The notes: generated by a model from the sequence alone, not told the origin. 64,000 bases of DNA from Actinomadura pelletieri DSM 43383 (GCF_003634705.1 NZ_RBWU01000004.1:620001-684000), one strand, 5' to 3'. Shown: positions 51,360-59,871, counted from the first letter of the stretch. Made by a program: numbers and translations.

Positions 51360-52268
51360 TTAGTAGTACCACGGGAAACGCGACCAATCGGGGTCGCGCT
51401 TCTCCAGGAACGAGTCCCGCCCCTCGGCGGCCTCGTCGGTGCCGTAGGCCAGCCGCGTCGCCTCACCCGCGAACACCTGCTGCCCGACCAGACCGTCGTC
51501 GACCAGGTTGAACGCGAACTTCAGCATCCGCTGCGCCGTCGGGCTCTTCCCGTTGATCTTCCGCGCCCACTCCAGCGCCGTCGCCTCCAGCTCCGCGTGC
51601 GGCACGACCGCGTTGACCATGCCCATCCGGTGCGCGGCCTCCGCGTCGTAGGTCTCACCGAGGAAGAAGATCTCGCGGGCGAACTTCTGCCCGACCTGCC
51701 GCGCCAGATACGCCGAACCGAACCCGCCGTCGAAACTCGCCACGTCCGCGTCGGTCTGCTTAAACCGCGCGTGCTCACGGCTGGCGAGCGTCAGATCGCA
51801 CACCACGTGCAGGCTGTGCCCACCGCCCGCCGCCCAACCCGGCACCACGCACACCACCGGCTTGCCCATGAACCGGATCAACCGCTGCACCTCCAGGATG
51901 TGCAGCCGCCCCGCCCGCGCCGGATCGATGGTGTCGGACGTCTCACCGTCGGCGTACCGGTAGCCGTCCCGGCCCCGGATCCGCTGGTCGCCGCCGGAAC
52001 AGAACGCCCACCCGCCGTCCCGCGGGGACGGCCCATTCCCCGTCAGCAGCACACACCCGACGTCACTCGACATCCGCGCGTGGTCCAGGGCCCGGTACAG
52101 CTCGTCCACCGTGTGCGGACGGAACGCGTTGCGCACCTCAGGCCGGTCGAACGCCACCCGGACCGTCCCGTGATCCACCGCCCGGTGGTAGGTGATGTCG
52201 GTGAAACCGAACCCCTCGACCTCTTTCCACGCGTCCGCGTCGAACAGCTCCGAGACCATCTCGTCCAC
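51360..52268 (-). CDS. menB: MenB, 1,4-dihydroxy-2-naphthoyl-CoA synthase
   Basis: A crotonase-family enzyme of about 300 residues. RVAFDRPEVRNAFRPHTVDE and the oxyanion loop GWAFCSGGDQRIRGRDGY mark MenB, and VPGWAAGGGHSLHVVCDLTL then SFDGGFGSAYLARQVGQKFA carry the active-site Asp/Tyr region. It closes the second ring by a Dieckmann-type reaction. GTG 52268 is used (GGAGAGG 5 bases upstream); the ATG three codons later is possible. It is divergent from menE, and the promoter region between them has a palindrome at 52341. Confidence 0.94.
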   Translation of the reverse strand: MDEMVSELFDADAWKEVEGFGFTDITYHRAVDHGTVRVAFDRPEVRNAFRPHTVDELYRALDHARMSSDVGCVLLTGNGPSPRDGGWAFCSGGDQRIRGRDGYRYADGETSDTIDPARAGRLHILEVQRLIRFMGKPVVCVVPGWAAGGGHSLHVVCDLTLASREHARFKQTDADVASFDGGFGSAYLARQVGQKFAREIFFLGETYDAEAAHRMGMVNAVVPHAELEATALEWARKINGKSPTAQRMLKFAFNLVDDGLVGQQVFAGEATRLAYGTDEAAEGRDSFLEKRDPDWSRFPWYY

Positions 52269-52340
52269 GTCTCCCTCTCCGTCGGGGGCCGCGCCCGGCC
52301 GGGGACCGCGGCGCTCCACCCCATTCAACCGCCCCCATGT

Positions 52341-52370
52341 TTGAACGCGTTCAGCGGGGTCGTCTACCCT
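52341..52370 (+). promoter_or_regulatory. promoter with palindromic -35 region before menE
   Basis: TTGAAC (52341-52346), GC, GTTCAG (52349-52354): one mismatch from the perfect palindrome before the isochorismate synthase gene. TTGAAC can be the -35, and TACCCT (52365-52370) the -10, 18 bases apart. It also lies in front of menB on the other strand. Confidence 0.5.
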
Positions 52371-52379
52371 GGACGGATC

Positions 52380-53549
52380 ATGGACCGCCCGCTGCACGCC
52401 GCTCTGCTCCCGCCAGGCCCCGACCTGTTCCGGGCCCTGGCGGACGCCCTCGACGGCGGCCCGGCGCTCTGCCCCCTCTCCCCCGACCAACCCGAACCCG
52501 CGCTGCACGCTCTCCTGGACGCCCTCGCCCCCGACGCGATCCGCACGGCGGACGGCCTCACCCCGTACCGCCCGCGCGGCGGGCACTCCCCCGTCCACGC
52601 CGACACCGCCGTGTTGATCGCCACGTCCGGCTCCACCGGCGCCCCCAAATTCGTCGAGCTGTCCGCCGCCGCGCTGCGGCACTCCGCCACCGGCACCCTC
52701 ACCCGCATCGGCGCCGCGCCCGGCGACCGGTGGCTGTGCTGCGTGCCGACCAGCCACATCTCCGGGATCCAGGTCCTCGTCCGTGCCCTCGTCGCCGCCA
52801 CCGACCCGATCATCATGCCCCGGTTCGACCCGGCCGCCGTCACGGCCGCCGCCGCGGACGGCCCGCACGTGTCACTCGTCCCGACGCAGCTGCGCCGCCT
52901 CCTGGACGCCGGGGCGGACCTGTCGCAATTCGGCGCGATCATCCTCGGCGGCGCCGCCGCCGCACCCGCCCTGCTGGCCGAGGCCCGCGACCGCGGCGGC
53001 CGCGTCTTCACCACCTACGGCATGAGCGAGACGTGCGGCGGCTGCGTCTACGACGGGACACCGCTGCCCGGCACCCGCGTCGCGCTCGGCGACGACGGCC
53101 GGATCCGCCTCGCCGGCCCGTCCCTGTTCACCGGATACCGGCTGCGTCCCGAGGAGACCGCCGCGGCCCGGGACGGCGACTGGTTCCTGACCCAGGACCT
53201 CGGCGTCCTGGAGAACGGCCGGCTCCGCGTCCGCGGCCGGCTCGACGACGTGATCAACACCGGCGGGGAAAAGGTCGTCGCGGGCGAGGTCGCCGCCGCC
53301 CTGTCCCACCATCCGAAGGTCCGCGATGTCGTCGTGATCGGACGCCCCGACCCCGAATGGGGCGAACGCGTCACCGCCGTCGTCGTCCCCGGCACGTCCG
53401 GCGTACCGGAGCTGCCGGAGCTGCGCGCCCTCGTCCGCGAGACGATGCCCGCGTACGCGGCGCCGCACGAACTCGAACTCGTGGACGCCATTCCGCTGCT
53501 CGCCTCCGGGAAGCCGGACCGCAGGCGTTTGCGTTGTATGTCGTACTGA
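52380..53549 (+). CDS. menE: MenE, o-succinylbenzoate-CoA ligase
   Basis: A 389-residue adenylate-forming enzyme, shorter than typical acyl-CoA ligases but normal for actinobacterial MenE. The P-loop is LIATSGSTGAPKFVELS. The A5 motif is FTTYGMSETCGGCVYDG, and the hinge/A8 region is RVRGRLDDVINTGGEKV. The catalytic Lys is in LLASGKPDRRRL near the end. It activates o-succinylbenzoate with ATP and CoA. ATG 52380 is nine bases after a TACCCT -10 box. It is divergent from menB. Confidence 0.92.
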   Translation: MDRPLHAALLPPGPDLFRALADALDGGPALCPLSPDQPEPALHALLDALAPDAIRTADGLTPYRPRGGHSPVHADTAVLIATSGSTGAPKFVELSAAALRHSATGTLTRIGAAPGDRWLCCVPTSHISGIQVLVRALVAATDPIIMPRFDPAAVTAAAADGPHVSLVPTQLRRLLDAGADLSQFGAIILGGAAAAPALLAEARDRGGRVFTTYGMSETCGGCVYDGTPLPGTRVALGDDGRIRLAGPSLFTGYRLRPEETAAARDGDWFLTQDLGVLENGRLRVRGRLDDVINTGGEKVVAGEVAAALSHHPKVRDVVVIGRPDPEWGERVTAVVVPGTSGVPELPELRALVRETMPAYAAPHELELVDAIPLLASGKPDRRRLRCMSY

Positions 53550-53579
53550 TCGCGTGTGGAGTTCGCACCACGTCCGCGG

Positions 53580-53596
53580 CCTTTACGCAGTAAGGT
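53580..53596 (+). repeat. second copy of the TTTACGTAGTAAGG motif (one mismatch)
   Basis: CCTTTACGCAGTAAGGT, one base different from the other two copies. It is between menE and the sigma-factor gene, about 205 bases before the latter's start, pointing towards it. Confidence 0.65.
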
Positions 53597-53800
53597 TCTG
53601 CTGGGACGGGCGCGGTGTGAAACCGCCCACTTCGGGCACCACGACCTTCTGGATCGCTCCTCCACGGTCCGCGGCGGAACGCCGATCAGAGGCCGGCGGG
53701 AACAAGGACCCCGCCGTGCGACGTTCCGTTAAGTGCGTGCGCCACGAGCGAACACAATCCGCGCCGCACTTCACACCACCGAAGGGAGGGGGGTGTCCCC

Positions 53801-55192
53801 ATGCCGCGAAGCGCCGTAGAGACCCCGCTCACGGAGTCGGCGAGCCCCGCCCTCGACGACCTCCTGAAGCGTGGCCGCACCCAAGGGCGCCTCTCGCTCG
53901 ACGAGGTGAGGGGGGCCTTCGAGGCGGCCGGCATCAGCCCGGCCCAGGGCCGTTCCATCCTGCGCGAGCTGTCCGAGGCCGGCATCAACCTCGCCGGCGA
54001 GCCCGACGGCGTCCGCAAGCTCGCCGCGGCCGCCGACCACGACGGCGGCGACACCGCCCAGGCCACGCCCGGAACCACCGAGCGCGCCCCCCGCAAGACC
54101 GCCGGCGCGCGCGGCACCGCCGCCGAACGCGGCGCCAAGACCACCCGCAAGACCACCCGTAAGGCCACCGAGAAGGCCGGCGGGGAGGGCGCCACCGCCG
54201 CGGACACCGCCGACGACGAGTTCGAGGTGACCGAGGTCGAGGCCGCCGACACCGAGGGCGGCGCCGACCTGGACGACCAGTCGACCGCCATGGGCGACTC
54301 GGTGCACACCTACCTCAAGGCCATCGGGCGCCGCCAGCTGCTCACCGCCGAGCAGGAGGTCGACCTCGCCAAGCGCATCGAGGCGGGCCTGTACGCCGAG
54401 CACAAGCTGGAGAACGAGGACCTCTCCCCCACCATGCGCGCCGACCTGGAATGGGTCGCCGCCGACGGCCGCCGCGCCAAGGCCCACATGCTGGAGGCCA
54501 ACCTGCGGCTCGTGGTGTCGGTCGCCAAGAAGTACTCCGACCGCGGCCTGTCGCTGCTGGACGTCGTCCAGGAGGGCAACCTCGGCCTGATCCGCGCCGT
54601 GGAGAAGTTCGACTACTCCAAGGGCTACAAGTTCTCCACGTACGCGATGTGGTGGATCCGGCAGGCGATCCAGCGCGGCTTCGCCGACTCGGCCCGCACG
54701 ATCCGGCTGCCCGTGCACGTTCTGGAGATGCTGAGCAAGCTCAGCCGTGTCGAGCGCGACATGCACCAGCGGCTCGGCCGCGAACCCACCCCGGAGGAGC
54801 TGGCCGTCGAGCTCGACAAGAGCCCCGAGCAGGTCAGGGAGCTGCTGCGCACCAGCCGGCAGCCGATCAGCCTGGACTCCACCATCGGGGAGGACGGCGA
54901 GACCCGCATCGGCGACCTCATCGAGGACACCGACAGCCCGGAGGCGTCCGAGCTGGTGGACCGGCAGCTCATGGCCGACCAGCTGCGCCGCACCCTCGAC
55001 ATCCTGTCCCCGCGCGAAGCCAAGATCATGGCGATGCGGTTCGGGCTGTACGACGGGACGCCCCGCACCCTGGACGAGATCGGTAAGGCGCTCGGGCTGA
55101 CCCGTGAGCGGATCCGGCAGCTGGAGAAGGAGTCGCTGTCGAAGCTGCGGCACCCCAGCAACGCCCGTCCGCTGCTCGACTTCGCCGTCTGA
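53801..55192 (+). CDS. principal-type sigma-70 factor (RpoD/SigA/HrdB family)
   Basis: A 463-residue sigma factor. Residues 1-165 hold a region 1.1-like domain and a Lys/Arg/Thr-rich linker (TTRKTTRKATEKAGGEG). Region 1.2-2 runs from DSVHTYLKAIGRRQLLTAEQ through ANLRLVVSVAKKYSDRGLSL to KGYKFSTYAMWWIRQAIQRG. Region 3 has LGREPTPEELAVELDKSPEQ, and region 4 ends in LDEIGKALGLTRERIRQLEK. All regions of a primary sigma are present, so it is the housekeeping factor or a close HrdB paralogue. ATG 53801 follows a GGAGG stretch. A strong terminator closes it. Confidence 0.88.
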   Translation: MPRSAVETPLTESASPALDDLLKRGRTQGRLSLDEVRGAFEAAGISPAQGRSILRELSEAGINLAGEPDGVRKLAAAADHDGGDTAQATPGTTERAPRKTAGARGTAAERGAKTTRKTTRKATEKAGGEGATAADTADDEFEVTEVEAADTEGGADLDDQSTAMGDSVHTYLKAIGRRQLLTAEQEVDLAKRIEAGLYAEHKLENEDLSPTMRADLEWVAADGRRAKAHMLEANLRLVVSVAKKYSDRGLSLLDVVQEGNLGLIRAVEKFDYSKGYKFSTYAMWWIRQAIQRGFADSARTIRLPVHVLEMLSKLSRVERDMHQRLGREPTPEELAVELDKSPEQVRELLRTSRQPISLDSTIGEDGETRIGDLIEDTDSPEASELVDRQLMADQLRRTLDILSPREAKIMAMRFGLYDGTPRTLDEIGKALGLTRERIRQLEKESLSKLRHPSNARPLLDFAV

Positions 55193-55204
55193 TCGCACAC
55201 CACC

Positions 55205-55248
55205 GCGTAGGGCCCACGGGACCGTGTTCGGTCCCGTGGGCCCTACGC
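55205..55248. terminator. strong bidirectional hairpin terminator
   Basis: A 19-bp perfect stem beginning GCGTAGGGCCCACGGGACC with a 6-base loop GTGTTC, between the convergent sigma-factor and phytase-like genes, followed by CTTTC. Confidence 0.9.
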
Positions 55249-55271
55249 CTTTCATGTCCCTCTCCACGCCG

Positions 55272-56456
55272 TCACCCGGACGGGCAGCCCCGGACGGCGA
55301 ACGCGAGGAACTGGGTGACCTCCTCCTGGCTGAAGTTGTCGTCGGACGCCACCACCAGCGTGCACTCCCCGGACTTCAGGCGCGGCCCCCAGGCCATCGC
55401 CTCCAGGTTCTGCCTCGAGCCGCCGTAGCGGCCGAGATCGGCGACGAACCGCTTGGTCACCGTCCGGAACGGGCGGCCAGGGGCGAGGGCGTCGCGGCCC
55501 AGCACGTCGGTCGCCCCGCGGGTGTCGAACTCGTACAGTCCCACCCGGTAGCCGACCCCCTGGATCCAGCTTCGTTCCAGAGCCAGGAACCGGTGCGCGT
55601 CGAGCGCGAGGATCTCCGAGACGCCGCTGTCGGAGTGGCCGTCGCTGGGAATCGGAGCCGCGGGAAGCCGCTCGACGGGATAGGCGTACTGCGCGCGGAC
55701 GCGACCGGCCCGATCCCACAGCGTGAGACGCGTCACGGCGCCGTGTTCCACGGTGGGCGGGTCCCCGTCCTCGTACCGCGGGGCCTCCAGCATCGCGGCG
55801 ATGCCCTTCGGTGTGAACGTCAGGCTCTCGAAGCCGCCGTTGCGGCGCGGCCCGCTCCGCGTGCCGGTCAACCTCGTGTTGGCCGGGAGCGGCAGGCTCC
55901 CCCGGTACCGGCCGTCCGTTTCCGCCCACTGGAGCAACTGGTCCGACAGCGGGATGTCCGGCTTCGACTCGGTCGGACGGTCGCCCTCGCTGCCCCACAG
56001 CGGCCGGCGGGTGGCCGGGTCGTAGCGGATCGTCTCCGGGTCGGCGGACTCCGGCTTGGCGTAGCCGGGGTAGGGGGTCCCGTCCGGCCGGGTCAGCGTG
56101 CTGACCCCGGTGATCGTCACGCCGGTGAAGGCGCCGGTGGCCGGGGCGATGTCCACGCGGCCGGTGTAGAAACGGGCCGGGTCGTAACGCCACCGGTCGT
56201 CGGAGATGAGGTACCAGGTTCCGGTGCGGGGGTCGCGGTCGATGCCCGACACGCCCCCGAACGTGGTGCCCTGGACCTTCATCAGGTGCGGCACGGTCCG
56301 TTCTCCCAGGAACCGCGTGATCCGCAGACCCGGCTCGGCGTCCGCCCGCTCCGCACCGGTCGCGGCGGCCGGCGTGACCGGGCCCACCGACATCGCTACG
56401 AGGACCACCGCGGCGGCCGTACGCCACGCCGCCCGCTGCCCACTCACCTTGATCAT
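55272..56456 (-). CDS. secreted phytase-like esterase-domain protein
   Basis: About 394 residues. A signal peptide is clear (charged start, hydrophobic AAAVVLVAMSVGPVTPAAA, then cleavage near 35). The mature part opens with FLGERTVPHLMKVQGTTFGG VSGIDRD-type sequence and has SDDRWRYDPARFYTGRVDI, GGFESLTFTPKG and ALERSWIQGVGYRVGLYEFD, the 'esterase-like activity of phytase' beta-propeller family. It would act outside the cell on a phosphate ester, though activity is not proven. Several start codons are stacked (GTG, ATG, ATG); the third, 56456, has AAAGG 6 bases upstream. Confidence 0.85.
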   Translation of the reverse strand: MIKVSGQRAAWRTAAAVVLVAMSVGPVTPAAATGAERADAEPGLRITRFLGERTVPHLMKVQGTTFGGVSGIDRDPRTGTWYLISDDRWRYDPARFYTGRVDIAPATGAFTGVTITGVSTLTRPDGTPYPGYAKPESADPETIRYDPATRRPLWGSEGDRPTESKPDIPLSDQLLQWAETDGRYRGSLPLPANTRLTGTRSGPRRNGGFESLTFTPKGIAAMLEAPRYEDGDPPTVEHGAVTRLTLWDRAGRVRAQYAYPVERLPAAPIPSDGHSDSGVSEILALDAHRFLALERSWIQGVGYRVGLYEFDTRGATDVLGRDALAPGRPFRTVTKRFVADLGRYGGSRQNLEAMAWGPRLKSGECTLVVASDDNFSQEEVTQFLAFAVRGCPSG

Positions 56457-56862
56457 CATCACCCTTTGAATTGGAATCGACTCGCTGTGTAGCGGAGTCA
56501 GTATCCAGTATCACCGTGGGTGATCGGTATGCTTTTCTGGGTAAGCGAGCGCGGGATGATCCGGCACGGACACGCCGCCCGACCGACAGTGCGCGCGGCA
56601 CCACCGGGTCTCAGTGGTCACCTGGACTTCGAACGGCGTTCATCTCCCGAGTCTCCCCAGGTCGGAGGCTCGGACCGGTGTTCGGCACCGGGACGGGGCG
56701 GGAAGCCTTGACGATCGCGTGTCAAGCGTTGTCGACCCCCGGAATGCCCCTTTCGTCGCCTTTTACTTGAATGTCGAACGGATTCGCGGCGTCCCGGTGA
56801 TCTCGTGGACGGATGCGGCCCCGGCCGGAATCCGCACCGGATCATGAGGCGATGATCGCGCC
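56457..56862. other. 406-base spacer upstream of the NUDIX gene
   Basis: It separates the divergent phytase-like and NUDIX genes. AT content is higher near 56470-56540. Short plus-strand frames are open but not convincing. It probably holds both promoters. Confidence 0.35.
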
Positions 56863-56868
56863 TAACCT
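56863..56868 (+). promoter_or_regulatory. -10 box, leaderless promoter
   Basis: TAACCT, six bases, then ATG 56875, no ribosome site. Confidence 0.5.
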
Positions 56869-56874
56869 CGGTAC

Positions 56875-57381
56875 ATGCCCGACCTTGCTTACTACGCCTC
56901 ACTGCCGCGCGCCCGCGGCGCCGCGGCGGCCCTGCTCCTGGACGACCTCGGGCGGGTCCTACTGGTCAAACCCACCTACAGCGAGGGCTGGACCCTGCCC
57001 GGCGGGGTCATCGAGGCCGACGAGTCCCCCCTGGCGGCGTGCGTGCGCGAATGCGAGGAGGAGATCGGCCTCGTCCCCCGCCTGCACGGCCTGGCCTGCG
57101 TCGACTGGGGCCCGCCGCGCGAGAACGGCGTCGACGCCGTCAACGTGTTCGTCTTCGGCGGCAGCATCACCGGGGAGGAGATCGCCGCGATCCGGCTGCC
57201 GCCCGACGAACTGTCCGACCACATCCTCGTCGCTCCCGAGAAGATCCCCGAACTGGCTCCCCCGCACGTGGCACGCCGGATGGACCCCAGCCTGCGCGCC
57301 ATGGCCACGGGCCGCGCCGTCTACCTGGAGGACGGCCGCGAACGCCCGTTCGGCAACGGCCTCTCCGCGGCCCACGCCTGA
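56875..57381 (+). CDS. NUDIX hydrolase
   Basis: A 168-residue pyrophosphatase. The NUDIX box is complete: GGVIEADESPLAACVRECEE followed by EIGL (Gx5Ex7REUxEExGU), preceded by GRVLLVKPTYSEGWTLP. It hydrolyses a nucleoside diphosphate linked to another group; the substrate (for example oxidised nucleotide, sugar nucleotide or NADH) cannot be told. The length suits the MutT/ADP-ribose branch. The mRNA is probably leaderless. Confidence 0.88.
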   Translation: MPDLAYYASLPRARGAAAALLLDDLGRVLLVKPTYSEGWTLPGGVIEADESPLAACVRECEEEIGLVPRLHGLACVDWGPPRENGVDAVNVFVFGGSITGEEIAAIRLPPDELSDHILVAPEKIPELAPPHVARRMDPSLRAMATGRAVYLEDGRERPFGNGLSAAHA

Positions 57382-57436
57382 ACGGCACCCCGCACGAACA
57401 GGCCCTACATCAGAACGTTCTACACGAGCACGATTC

Positions 57437-57685
57437 TCACGCGAGCACGGCGTCCCTTGCCTGACGTCCACGCTCCGGGTCGACGGCGCGGGCGCAGTGG
57501 GCACAGCAGTACCAGTGTCCGTCCACGTCCACGCCGTGGCCCATGATGCGGCACCCGCAGTGCTCACAGACGGGCGCCATCCGGGTCACCGCGCACTCGA
57601 ACGAGTCGAACGTGTGCACCTCGCCCTGCGCGTGCACCTCGAACGTCATGTCGTACTCGTTGCCGCAGACTTCGCAGGTCGCCAT
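57437..57685 (-). CDS. small cysteine-rich zinc-ribbon protein
   Basis: An 82-residue protein with Cys pairs at CEVCGNEYD, FECAVTRMAPVCEHCGCRIM and WYCCAHCARAV, enough for two zinc sites. It belongs to a small actinobacterial family with the opening MATCEVCGN, sometimes annotated as metallothionein-like. Its role is not known; metal storage and protein contact are both possible. It stands on the minus strand between two unrelated genes. Confidence 0.82.
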   Translation of the reverse strand: MATCEVCGNEYDMTFEVHAQGEVHTFDSFECAVTRMAPVCEHCGCRIMGHGVDVDGHWYCCAHCARAVDPERGRQARDAVLA

Positions 57686-57726
57686 CGGTCCTGTCTCCGT
57701 TCCCCCGCCGCGCCGCAGATCACTGC

Positions 57727-58491
57727 CTACCCGGGCGTGCCCGGGTCTCCCTTCCGCCGCCCGGCCGGCGGTACACGTCGTGCGGCGGAGTCGTCTGGGG
57801 CGTATGACCGCTCACACGACGGTGAAACACCGCCCCGCCGAATCCGCGTCCGGGCACCCGGACCCGTGTCGGGGCCCGGCCAGTTCGGCGACCGGCCCGA
57901 GGAGCGCAGCACCGACTCCCAGGCGTCCCCCGACGCCAGCGGCAGATGCGGGACGCCCCAGTGCCACGCCGACACCAGCAGGTCCGGATCCCGCGGCCGG
58001 TACCGCGCCCCCACGGCGCGGGCCATGTCCCAGGCGTGCAGATGCCACTCCACGCACGCCGCGCCCGCGTGATCTCCGACCGTGTACTTGGTGCCCCGGT
58101 AGATCAGATGCGTCCGGTCCCACATGTCCGGCATCAGGTCCGCGTACGCCCCGGCCGACACCCCGAACGCCATGATCCGGTCCGGGCCCGGCTCCGGCGG
58201 CAGCACCGCCAGCTCCGCCGCGTTCTGCCGTGCCTGCTGCCTGATCAGCACCGCCGTCGCCGCGTCCCGCGCGAACAGCTTCGCCAGCCGGCTGTCGGGA
58301 GCGTCCTGCAGGTACTCCAGGTAGTTCTCCGCGACGCAGCGCAGATGCCCGGCGAGGTCGATCAGTCGCCAGTCGGTGCAGGGGGTCGGCGCCTCCCAGT
58401 CACCGACCCTCTCCGCCAGTTCCCGGATCGCCCGCACCCCGTCCTGATAGGACTCCAGTACACGGCACCGGTCCGGCGGCGTGCGCTCCAC
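57727..58491 (-). CDS. mycothiol-dependent maleylpyruvate-isomerase/DinB-type protein
   Basis: A 254-residue protein. The N-terminal domain has TPCTDWRLIDLAGHLRCVAE, in which the spaced Trp/His (PCxxWxxxDLxxHL) is the TIGR03083/maleylpyruvate-isomerase N signature, and AACVEWHLHAWDMARAVG, a second metal-ligand region. Relatives use mycothiol, which actinobacteria make in place of glutathione. The C-terminus from SPNWPGPDTGPGARTRIRRG is low-complexity and ends in a basic tail, longer than usual. GTG 58491 is the start. The substrate is unknown. Confidence 0.8.
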   Translation of the reverse strand: MERTPPDRCRVLESYQDGVRAIRELAERVGDWEAPTPCTDWRLIDLAGHLRCVAENYLEYLQDAPDSRLAKLFARDAATAVLIRQQARQNAAELAVLPPEPGPDRIMAFGVSAGAYADLMPDMWDRTHLIYRGTKYTVGDHAGAACVEWHLHAWDMARAVGARYRPRDPDLLVSAWHWGVPHLPLASGDAWESVLRSSGRSPNWPGPDTGPGARTRIRRGGVSPSCERSYAPDDSAARRVPPAGRRKGDPGTPG

Positions 58492-58740
58492 GTGACTTCC
58501 CCCCGCGTCCAGAGCACAAGTTGCTGCGCAGCGTGCCCTCCCCCGCCGTGGCGCCGCCGCGCGCCGGTCCCGGCCTGCGACCTGCGGCGCGAGCGCCCCG
58601 GCGTTCCCCCGAGAGGGCAGACTCTCAAAGTTCGGCGGCCCGTGCCACCCGGTGACGCTGTGTCGTCACACGTCGAAACCCACGTCGGATCACCCGACGG
58701 ATCACCGCCGGACGGCACGCCCCCCGGCGTGCCGCCCCGC

Positions 58741-59157
58741 TCAGACGATCGCGGTCGGTCGCGTCCGGAAGCTGAGCCGGTGCGCCTCCCGCGCGGTGCG
58801 CAGCCGGTCGACCTCGTCGGTCCACGGTCGCACGTCCGGCCGCGCCTTGGCCTTGCGGTAGGCGATCTCCGCGGCGCGGCGCGTCTTGGCGTCCTGCGTC
58901 TCGACCGAGTACACCTGCGGGCCCATCGCGACCCGCTCGGCCGCCTCGGCCGCGGCGAGCACGTCCGTCATCGCCCGGTCGAACGCGACCGTCAGCGCCC
59001 GCAGCTCCGACTCGGGCGTGTCGGCGCCCTGCGCGTCCCGCAGCGCCCGCTCCGCCGCCCCGGCGGCGGCCAGCCGGTCCTCGTACTCGGCGGCCAGCCG
59101 CTGGTCGGCCTCGTACGGCTCCGCGACGTCCTTGCTCACCCGGCGGCCCAGCGGCAT
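58741..59157 (-). CDS. hypothetical helical protein, 138 residues
   Basis: A soluble, Ala/Arg/Glu-rich protein of almost only helices: SKDVAEPYEADQRLAAEYED, ALTVAFDRAMTDVLAAAEAA and AAEIAYRKAKARPDVRPWTD. Coiled-coil pairing is likely. ATG 59157 has GAGGAGTG upstream, a good ribosome site, so it is probably real. I do not recognise a family. It is divergent from the TetR gene at 59272, and the motif at 59247 lies between them, so it could be controlled by that regulator. Confidence 0.7.
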   Translation of the reverse strand: MPLGRRVSKDVAEPYEADQRLAAEYEDRLAAAGAAERALRDAQGADTPESELRALTVAFDRAMTDVLAAAEAAERVAMGPQVYSVETQDAKTRRAAEIAYRKAKARPDVRPWTDEVDRLRTAREAHRLSFRTRPTAIV

Positions 59158-59246
59158 CGGTCACTCCTCGGCCCTCGACAGTGTTCGGTCGAGGAAAGCG
59201 TACGCGGACCGTCGGCGTGTCGTGACGGCGGACACCCCGCCACCGC

Positions 59247-59266
59247 CCTTTACGTAGTAAGGTCAG
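59247..59266 (+). promoter_or_regulatory. promoter/operator of the TetR gene, third copy of the motif
   Basis: TTTACGTAGTAAGGTCAG lies 5 bases before the ATG of the TetR gene. TAAGGT (59258-59263) can be the -10 box, and TTAC-GTA-GTAA is a short dyad around it. Binding by the TetR protein would block its own promoter. Confidence 0.5.
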
Positions 59267-59271
59267 TTCTC

Positions 59272-59847
59272 ATGGTTCGTCAACCGAGCATCAACGCTCA
59301 GCACCGCGCGCCCCTGTCCACCGAGCGGATCATCGAGGCGGCCCTGCGGATCGTCGACGGCCAGGGCCTCGCCCGGCTCACCATGCGCAGGCTCGGCGAC
59401 GCGCTGGAGGTCGAGGCGATGGCGATCTACCACCACCTTCCCCGTGGCAAGGAACAGCTCCTCGACGGGCTCGTCGCGCACGTCGCCTCCGCGCCCGCCG
59501 ACACCGGGGCCGACGCGTCCCGGGGCGCCTGGCGGGACGTGCTGCGCGCCTGGGCCACCGACTACCGGACCCGGCTGCTGGCCCACGCGGGCGTCCTCCC
59601 CTTGGTCGTGACCCGCCGCAACCCCGCCGCGCTCACCACCACCGTCGCGTCGCTGCGGGAGGTGCTCCGCCGCGGCGGCGTCCCCGAGGACACCGCCGCC
59701 GTCGCCGCGCACACCCTGCTCGGGTACGTCATCGGGCACGCCGCGCTGGAGGCGCGCGGCACCGTCGAGGACGGCGCCGACCGGACGACCGACTGGGACG
59801 CGCGCTTCACCGCGGGCCTCGACCTCGTCATCGGCGGCGTGCGCTGA
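59272..59847 (+). CDS. TetR-family regulator (TetR_C_1 type)
   Basis: A 191-residue regulator. The helix-turn-helix is STERIIEAALRIVDGQGLAR, then LTMRRLGDALEVEAMAIYHH. The C-terminal domain (ATDYRTRLLAHAGVLPLVVT and GYVIGHAALEARGTVED) fits the TetR_C_1 (TetR-like, ligand-gated) group, often autoregulated and next to a transporter or oxidoreductase. ATG 59272 is the start. It is convergent with lutC and divergent from the helical protein. A motif shared with two other intergenic sites overlaps its promoter, suggesting a small regulon. Confidence 0.88.
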   Translation: MVRQPSINAQHRAPLSTERIIEAALRIVDGQGLARLTMRRLGDALEVEAMAIYHHLPRGKEQLLDGLVAHVASAPADTGADASRGAWRDVLRAWATDYRTRLLAHAGVLPLVVTRRNPAALTTTVASLREVLRRGGVPEDTAAVAAHTLLGYVIGHAALEARGTVEDGADRTTDWDARFTAGLDLVIGGVR

Positions 59848-59871
59848 GCCCCGGCCCGGCCGGGTCGCGGC

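Noticed and set aside
53801..55192. Calling this gene sigB or hrdA specifically
   Set aside because: All regions of a primary sigma are present, but paralogues cannot be separated without the rest of the genome.
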